From: Bettongia penicillata ogilbyi
Taxonomy: Eukaryota; Chordata; Mammalia; Diprotodontia; Potoroidae
Assembly (NCBI GenBank): GCA_023548195.1
Contig: JAJHZJ010000336.1
Coordinates: forward strand, 930,001-994,000
Direction of reading: 5' to 3'
DNA: 64,000 nt
In this document: positions 57,337 through 64,000 of the stretch, piece after piece
Numbering within the stretch: position 1 is the first letter of the stretch
Layout: every line of letters begins with the position of its first letter
Program-made: the position numbers and the translations under genes
Notes under the pieces: model-generated
Database searches by the model: none
What the model was told of the DNA's origin: nothing
Seen by the model: only the letters and a program-made list of their open reading frames with translations

Positions 57337-58989
57337 ATGTCAGGAGGAATCTTCAGGGTCTGCCTAGTGGTGGTCACTGCCATCATCAATCATCCAATCC
57401 TGTTTCCTTGGGAGAATGCCACAATCCCAGAAAATGAGGAGGAAATCATCCACAAGATGAGGGCTCACCAGGAGAAGATGCAGCTGGAACAGCTGCGGCT
57501 GGAAGAGGAGGTGGCCAGACTGGAGGAGGAGAAAGAGGCCCTGAAACAATCTGCTGAGGATGGCCAGCAGCAGAATGAAGGCCGGTTGGCCTGGGACCTG
57601 TGGAGTACCCTCTGCATGATCATTTTCCTGATGATCGAGCTGTGGAGGCAGGACTACCTGGATAGCATCCCACCTGACTCTCCTGGAGAGGAAGATGACC
57701 TTCACAGCCCAAGGATCACTTTCCAAGGCATCAACCTCCCTGATAAGATGATGCTATTCCACTTTTATGAACGATGCATCCGAGGGACTACTGGAGATGC
57801 AGTCCGGACTCGAGAGTTCGTAGAAGGCTTTGTGGATGATCTGTTGGAGGCCCTGAGGAGTGTGTGCAACCGGGACACTGACATGGAGGTGGAAGATTTC
57901 ATTGGTGTGGGTAGCATGTATGAGAACTGGAGAGTGGACAAGCCATTGCTGTGTGACCTCTTTGTGCCTTTCACACCCCCAGAGCCTTATCGCTTCCGCC
58001 CAGAGGTCTGGTGCACCAGCAAGTCAGTCCCCTTGGACCTCCAAGGTTATGGTCAGATCAAGGTAGGCTGGGTCAATGAGGACTCCGTGAGCTGCATCTG
58101 CGGCAAGACCAAGCTCGGGGAGGACTTACTCTGCCTTCTGCACAGCAAGAACAACAAGATGAGGCCCACCAGCAAGATGGAAGACCTGTTGTGTTTCAAG
58201 GGCTCTCCGTTCTTGGATATGGACCTGGTCATGAAGTGGTTCCAGACGGCCCTTACCAGAGCTTGGCAACGCATCTCCCGCAAGTATGAGTTCGACCTGG
58301 CTTTTGGCCACCTGGATACCCCAGGATCCCTGAAAATCAAGTTTCGTTCAGGGAAATTCATCCTCTTCAACCTCATCCCAGTGGTCCAGTGCGAGGATTC
58401 AGATCTATACTTTGTCTCTCATTTCCCCAGGGGCCGTCCTGTGGGGGCTCCAGCCTCCAGTACACACTGGTTCCTTTCCTTTGCTGTCTATGAAAGACAC
58501 TTTCTTAAGATGATCACTAAAGCACTGCCAGAAAATGCCTGTCACCTTAGCTGCCTCCAGATTGCCTCCTTTCTGTTAACAAAGCAAAACTGTTTTACAG
58601 GCGTCAGTGGTCTCAGCAACTACCACCTAAAGACAGCTTTGCTTCACTTGCTGCTGGCCCGGCCAGCTTCTGACTGGAAGTCTGGGCACCTAGAATCCCG
58701 ACTGAATGACCTGCTCCGCTTCCTGGAGAAGAGCCTTCTAGAAAAGAAGCTCTACCACTTCTTTGTGGGCAACCAGAAGATTCCTGATGCTATGGGCATC
58801 CCTGAGGTCTTCAGACGGGCAGAGCCCTTAAACCTCTTCTGTGCCTTTGTCCTTCAGCGAAGCCTCTATCAGAAAACAGTTGATTCCTTCTATGATATGC
58901 TGAAGAATGCTTCTACCCTCATCAGTGAGTACTCCTTGCACATCCCTGCTGACCACTCCAACTCACTCCAGAAACGGACCCTCTCTTAG
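57337..58989 (+). CDS. ITPRIP: Inositol 1,4,5-trisphosphate receptor-interacting protein
   Basis: Intact 550-codon frame in one exon; human ITPRIP is 547 residues. The ATG at 57337 is chosen because it lies 13 bases after the splice acceptor and has A at -3. The frame runs further upstream without an ATG, into the intron. Features: N-terminal hydrophobic segment (residues 5-23), possible N-glycosylation site NAT (27-29), coiled coil rich in Glu/Gln/Lys (34-79), second hydrophobic segment (88-102), acidic linker, then a Mab-21/ITPRIP-like nucleotidyltransferase-fold domain to the C-terminus. The GS loop is 'GVGSMYE' (190-196). The usual acidic pair keeps only Asp207 ('LLCDLF'), so catalysis is unlikely. 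The family protein binds IP3 receptors, strengthens calcium inhibition of calcium release, and is linked to DAPK1 regulation. Those roles come from the mammalian protein, not from this sequence. Confidence 0.97.
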   Translation: MSGGIFRVCLVVVTAIINHPILFPWENATIPENEEEIIHKMRAHQEKMQLEQLRLEEEVARLEEEKEALKQSAEDGQQQNEGRLAWDLWSTLCMIIFLMIELWRQDYLDSIPPDSPGEEDDLHSPRITFQGINLPDKMMLFHFYERCIRGTTGDAVRTREFVEGFVDDLLEALRSVCNRDTDMEVEDFIGVGSMYENWRVDKPLLCDLFVPFTPPEPYRFRPEVWCTSKSVPLDLQGYGQIKVGWVNEDSVSCICGKTKLGEDLLCLLHSKNNKMRPTSKMEDLLCFKGSPFLDMDLVMKWFQTALTRAWQRISRKYEFDLAFGHLDTPGSLKIKFRSGKFILFNLIPVVQCEDSDLYFVSHFPRGRPVGAPASSTHWFLSFAVYERHFLKMITKALPENACHLSCLQIASFLLTKQNCFTGVSGLSNYHLKTALLHLLLARPASDWKSGHLESRLNDLLRFLEKSLLEKKLYHFFVGNQKIPDAMGIPEVFRRAEPLNLFCAFVLQRSLYQKTVDSFYDMLKNASTLISEYSLHIPADHSNSLQKRTLS

Positions 58990-60918
58990 GGTAGCAGGAA
59001 TGCAAGGACTGAGGTCAGGGGGACACAGAACATTCCTCTCCCAGCCCCATTCCTTCAGAATTATGTGGAGACCCAGACCTGAGAAGAAGGGCAGACTTTC
59101 TTGGGAGCAGGTGCTCATCCTCTGGAGGAAGCCAGTGGCCTCTAAGAGCAGGGAATATGAGACTTGGGGACCCCCCAAAGACAACAGCTCGACTGCTTTT
59201 ATGCCATATTAGCTGGTTGGTGATTGATGGTTCCACTTACTTTAGGAATCATTCCTTTTTAAGCTCTGTTTGATTTCTCTCTCCCTTTTCCTTCCTCCCC
59301 CTCAACCACCATGGAATTGGTGTTCTACAGCAGGAAAGTGAGGAACAGTTCCAAGCTTTTTGACTTGGGTGTAATCTTTTTTTTCTGGTGTTTTGTTTTT
59401 TTTTTTAATGTCAGGTTCACAATCTCTACTTGAATAGCTTTGCTTTAAGGAAAGCAGAGCAGGGAGTCTCAGGAAATGGCAAGGAGAGCACAGAAGGTGG
59501 ATGTTGAAAGAAGCACCTAGCTTTATTTAAAACTTACTAGGTCCTTGGCTGTGTGCTCCTGGAACCAGAAATACCACCTGAGATCTAATGTTAGAACTTC
59601 CAGCCACAGCCCCACACCCTATGTAGCCATCTTGGCTACTCTTTGTTTAAAAGCAGAAAAGAAGGATGATGGGGATATAAGGCAGTGCTAAGCTGATACC
59701 TCAATTACCCAGTTGGAGCTGGGGTCAGAGATTTGAAGTGAAGCAGGTTCCTTCAGCGGGAGTCTCAGTTGCATGGCATATCAGTTCCTCAGAGCATAAA
59801 AACTCACCTGTGTGGGTTCTGGCTCCCCTCTACTCTGCCGCTTCTCTCACCTATTCCTTTTTTGTGGTGGCCACTAAGTTGGCATTCTTGCCAGTAGAAT
59901 AATGGGATGTGTGTAAGGTGAGTTTGGAGTATGATTCTGGTTGAATAACAAAAGGGGAGGGGGCAGGAAGCTGATTAGAAAAAGATATGTTATAGAGGTG
60001 GGGGAGAAGAGAATACCAAGGGTTAATTAATTAGTGAGAAGTATCCACTCCCTACATCATTTTTGGTGCTAAGACCCATCTGTTCTCATAGTCTGGTCCC
60101 AGACTCTACCTTTCCTAGTCCTTTGTGTCTCATGAAGTCCCAGAACTGAAGAAGGCATTATGGAATGATGAGTGAGAGAGCCATGAGCGGCAGAAGTCCC
60201 AGAAGGAACCTGCTAATCTTCCTGGGTTTTCCTAGGACAAACACCGGAAAGGGCTCTGAAGGAACCCAAGGCCCCTTGACAGCCTCGATGTAACCTCATG
60301 GCTGGGCTTCTGCAAGGTGCAGAAATATTCTTTATGGAATCCATCCCTGCCTGCATTTCGCTATAGGAGTGACTCAGAAGCTAAACCACAGAACATCTCA
60401 GAAAAGAAAAAAAAAGAGAAGAAAGCAGAGCCTTCCCATGTCCCCTGCTGGCAGCCCACCAACCATTGTTGGAGAACTGGTAGTAACTTAGACAGTTTTG
60501 CCCCAAATGTATTTGATCCGAACCACAGGTGATGGAGGACTTGGGCATGGGAACAGGCAGTTCATAAAGGAATGGAAGTTCTCCAGTCATGGAGCCTGGC
60601 ATAGTGGCACCAGCCAATGGTAGTTTTCACTTGCACCCTAGGTTTCCTGTACTTCGGCAGTGGCTTCCTCCATGCAAAGGAGCCAGAAAGAAGTAGGGTA
60701 GGGAAGGGAGGAAAGGAGTTGAACAATCACCTTGGTACAGTTTTCCCAACTCTACACCCCTCCCTGCCCTAGCAGTACAGTTACTGAATAACTCATCTAT
60801 TGATCTTCAGGGATGGGATCCCTGTCATGCCTGAGAAAAAGAAACAATTTCCCCATCTACCTCTCTCTGACTCTTGATAAAAGCCACTCTTCTCCCAGGG
60901 ATTCTTGACAGTTTGCTA

Positions 60919-60924
60919 AATAAA
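60919..60924 (+). terminator. ITPRIP: Candidate early polyadenylation signal
   Basis: Canonical AATAAA within the 3' UTR. Its use would remove the AU-rich element and about 0.65 kb of UTR. Confidence 0.45.
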
Positions 60925-61573
60925 AGGTAATTATCAGAGAAGGAATCTTGATAGGTGAAGGCCCTGGCTAGGAGTAGTTAAAAATTACCTTAAAAAAAAC
61001 TAAACCTTTAAACTAACTTCTAGTTCATGTAGGTTACTGGATAACACAGGGTACTAACTTATTCCTGCCTTTGAAGGCAGTACGATTGAGTGAAAGTGAC
61101 TTGAGTGAAAGCAGGGGGCAGGAGAAAATTCCACTCCATGCTGATTCTGGTCTCCCACAGGGAGCTACAGCAGTCTCCCCCTGTGCCACCTGGGGTGTCA
61201 GGGACCCACCTTCTAAAGGATTTGGTGGCAGAAGCCACTGAACCACAAGTAGCGAATCGCCTTATTTATTGCAGTCTTTTTCTTTACAAATCCTTGTTCT
61301 GGACTCATCTGATGCCCTTTGAAAAAACTACAGAAATCAGGGACCATCTGAAGTCCAAGACCCAACCCAAACCCCATTTGACTTTCTTCTTTGATTCCAT
61401 GGGATATTTTGCTAAGGAATATACTCAGCCTTGTTTCTTATTTTTAAAACAAATCCTGAAAGGGCAAAAGGGATCTTTTTTAAAATTTTGTATCCAAATG
61501 CTGCTTCTAAAGCAGAATGTTGTTGAAGTTTTTGTCTGCACTTGGTATTTTATGCCACCTTATTTATATTATA

Positions 61574-61579
61574 TTAAAG
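61574..61579 (+). terminator. ITPRIP: Candidate main polyadenylation signal
   Basis: ATTAAA followed by GT-rich DNA ('tatgtcggtgatggt', then 'gttgggtgggggagggttgtg'). The repeat-free stretch ends near here. Confidence 0.55.
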
Positions 61580-61600
61580 AGTTAAGTCTTGTAAAAAGTG

Positions 61601-62780
61601 AATATGTCGGTGATGGTTATTTATAGCCTCAGGAAATCTCATGGGCCTCAGAGGGCAGTGTTGGGTGGGGGAGGGTTGTGAATTTCCTATTGACACTGGG
61701 AAGTTTTCACTCCTTTTATACGTATTCAGGAAGCATTAAAATATTTCTGGCTGGTCTTTGAAGCAGGCCCACATGGTGCCTGTGGGCTGTCAGCTATGGT
61801 GGAGAAAAGAGCCTTGTGAAAGAAGGTATCAGCATGTGACTGCCTTACAAATTGTTCCTTCATGGTGGTAAGCGTTGGCCCTAGAAGTAATGGAAAATTT
61901 GGAGGAGCTCTAAAAATGGAAGTGTTCTGGTCCTCTGGCATTTGACTCCAATAATGGCACAAGCATTCCTATTACCCCCTTGGGAATCGTCTGCTGCTTC
62001 CCAGGAATGTCCTGTCCTCTGCATCCTTACCTCTTCCAGTACATTCTATGTCCTGTGTGAGACATCATTCCCTCCTCCTGCCCCACCCCCACAAAGGATG
62101 ACAATGATGTCTGGCCCTGGTCAACATCATGACAGGTAAAACTATAGAATACAAAAAAATTAGGCCCTAGAGGAAACTTGGATCTCACCTAGTGTGATCA
62201 TTCTAACTTTAATCCAAGAATCTAAGATTAAGACTCTGAGTTTAGTTTTCAAAGTTCTCTCATTTTCCTTTACTGCCTTCTTTCCTCCTGTTTTGCTTCC
62301 CTTTATTTGCCTCAAAACCAGGTAGCCTCCTACCACTACTTTAGCATCTCTTGACTGGGAGAGAAGCTACCGATAAAGTCACTTGTCAGGGTAGGTGATG
62401 GGCTAGGGAATTCTTGCACTATGATTTACATTTTAAAAACAACTGGGTAAGGATCCAAATCCAGTGGAATGAACTTCTGATGGAATTTTTCAGCATCCTA
62501 GAATCCTGGACCAGTTTAAGAGTATTAGGATGCTGGGAATTCCACTCTTAGAAATGAGGGTGACAGAGATAAATGTGGGAACAAAAGGCCTTTCCAGAAT
62601 CCCTCAAATCATAACATTTGTAGAAAGTATTCTAATTGACCTATATCTAAAGGCTAGTCCTGAGCATTAAAACAGGAACTTGAAGAGCAAGGTTTGGGAT
62701 CTGTTTACAACTGCAGTCATAACCACCTTGTAATTAAAGATGCATTCAACAGTAAGAGACCAATACCTGAAAAAGATCCA
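61601..62780. other. 3' flank, nothing assigned
   Basis: No gene seen. In mammals GSTO2 lies beyond this end of ITPRIP in tail-to-tail orientation, but no GSTO2 exon is visible here. Confidence 0.35.
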
Positions 62781-62784
62781 CATG

Positions 62785-62996
62785 GGATGAACACCTCAAA
62801 TTTTGCAAAGCACTTTATACACATCACTCCATCTAATACTACAGCGATTACTGTCCCCATTTTACAGATGAAGAAACTGAAATTCAGAGAAGTGAGATAA
62901 CTTGCCTATGGTCACACTGCTAGTATCAGAAGATGACTTTGAGTGTAGGTTTTTGGGAATGTGAGTCAACCATTCTACTCACTGTTCCATGCAGCT
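62785..62996 (-). repeat. MIR-like SINE
   Basis: Reverse 'ttgcaaagcactttatacac', 'cattttacagatgaagaaac' and 'ttgcctatggtcacactgct'. Confidence 0.8.
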
Positions 62997-63154
62997 TAAC
63001 AAAATTATATGACTCAATGACATCTAAAAAGCCAAACAAATTTGAGAGGTCCCACTAGGCATCTTTCCAAGAAGTTGCAGGCTATGTTCCTAGTGTACAG
63101 ATGGAAAGGGAAGGGACAATAGGACCAGTTTTAGGATGACCAAGTGCCTCAGAA

Positions 63155-63330
63155 AGAATCTCAAAGTCAAAGGATTTAGAACTAGGAGAGGTCCTAGAAT
63201 GCATTTTAGAACAGAATTGATTTCTCCAAAGTTATATAAATTGTGCTTCGGAGACAGGATTCAGGCTGAGATCTTCTGAGTTCAAGCTTTCCAAATTCAA
63301 TACTTTTCCTACACAGTCCTGCCATCTTTG
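63155..63330 (-). repeat. MIR/L2-like fragment
   Basis: Weak reverse match: 'ttagaactaggagaggtcct', 'gggagacaggattcaggctg'-like sequence and a decayed head. Confidence 0.4.
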
Positions 63331-63636
63331 AGGGAGGTGGGGGATGGGGTGGGTTAAAATTAAATGTCTGAATGTATAATTATAGTCCACAGAGAGGGGC
63401 CAATGGAATCTGTTGAAATGTATGTACCATCTTTGCTAATTGGATCCTAGATATAAGGAAGAAAGGCTTTAGCTCACAATTCACAGGAAATTTACTTGGC
63501 TTTAATTTATTGATATGGAACAGAAGATGTAATGAGGATGTGACACCTTTTGGCAGACACCTGGGTATCTGTACTGATTCTGGGACGTCAGATACGTGAG
63601 ATCCAACTAGGAGATCTGCTAGTACTGCAAGCTAGC

Positions 63637-63735
63637 CTGTTACTGTTCAGTCACTTCAGTCATTTCTTTGTGACCGCATATGGGGTTTTCTTGGCAAAGC
63701 TCTGATTTCCTGTCTGGGCCATCTAGCAGCGTGCT
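63637..63735 (-). repeat. Truncated long-tailed SINE
   Basis: Reverse tail 'ttgtgaccgcatatggggtt' and 'ttcttggcaaagct' joined to a short head piece 'gggccatctagcagc'. The core is missing. Confidence 0.65.
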
Positions 63736-64000
63736 AGCAGCATGCTACCTACCTTCATGCAAATCTGACTAGCTTCTCAATATTGATTTATGTTGATTTA
63801 TAATTAAGGATTATAGAGATCTACTGTTTCACTGGTAGAACTCCCAAGCAACATATAGTCTTAGAGTTACCTAAGCAGAGTTGTTAAACATGGCTCACAA
63901 TACTCAAGGGCAGCCAGAACCAGATTAAAATACAATTTGGAAATATTTAGCAAAATTAATAAAAATACAGTAAAACATAGAAAATATTAACATGTGATAT
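63736..64000. other. AT-rich right edge, nothing assigned
   Basis: No feature recognised. Confidence 0.3.

Larger units (their letters stand above)
58990..61600 (+). other. ITPRIP: ITPRIP 3' UTR
   Basis: About 2.6 kb without recognisable SINE or LINE sequence, unlike the flanking DNA. This is expected for a constrained 3' UTR. A UUAUUUAUU-type AU-rich nonamer lies at 61262-61270. The end is set by the ATTAAA signal at 61574 and is an estimate. Confidence 0.7.

Noticed and set aside
61105..61626. A 173-codon open frame after ITPRIP
   Set aside because: It starts at a non-ATG codon and lies in the 3' UTR, crossing the AU-rich element and poly(A) signal region.

Overview
The window looks like a stretch of marsupial nuclear DNA. 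It is AT-rich and dominated by interspersed repeats. These include many MIR-like tRNA-derived SINEs, several with a long LINE-type tail, ancient CR1/L3 and L2 fragments, L1 pieces, and two complete ORF1-only L1-like elements. The marsupial call is an inference from this repeat mix and from the divergence of the one recognisable gene. The species cannot be fixed from the sequence alone.

One protein-coding gene is clear: ITPRIP (inositol 1,4,5-trisphosphate receptor-interacting protein, also called DANGER), on the + strand. A CpG island at about 33.1-34.0 kb holds its promoter and a noncoding first exon ending at a strong splice donor (33969/33970). An intron of about 23.4 kb follows. The second exon starts at 57324 and carries the whole 550-codon coding sequence (57337-58989) plus a 3' UTR of about 2.6 kb, ending near an ATTAAA signal at 61574. 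The first exon has two short upstream ORFs joined by a TGATG stop/start overlap.

A second CpG island lies at the left edge (1-620). It contains a near-perfect RFX X-box (395-409), GC boxes and an octamer. In mammals the gene divergent from ITPRIP is the ciliary gene CFAP58, so this is probably that gene's promoter, transcribed leftward out of the window. No CFAP58 codons are visible here.

Layout: 1-0.6 kb CpG island; 0.6-4.5 kb old repeats, including an LTR fragment; 4.5-7.4 kb full-length half-L1 element (+); 7.4-15.4 kb SINEs, CR1 and an RTE-like remnant; 15.4-18.2 kb second half-L1 element (-); 18.2-33 kb CR1, L1 and SINEs with nested insertions; 33-34 kb ITPRIP promoter and exon 1; 34-57.3 kb repeat-filled intron with a purine-rich GA tract of about 720 bp at 46.6-47.3 kb; 57.3-61.6 kb ITPRIP exon 2; 61.6-64 kb 3' flank.

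I found no evidence for an unknown multi-gene system. The items most worth a second look are the pair of ORF1-only retrotransposons with target site duplications, the X-box island, the ITPRIP upstream ORFs, the degenerate nucleotidyltransferase core of ITPRIP and the GA tract.
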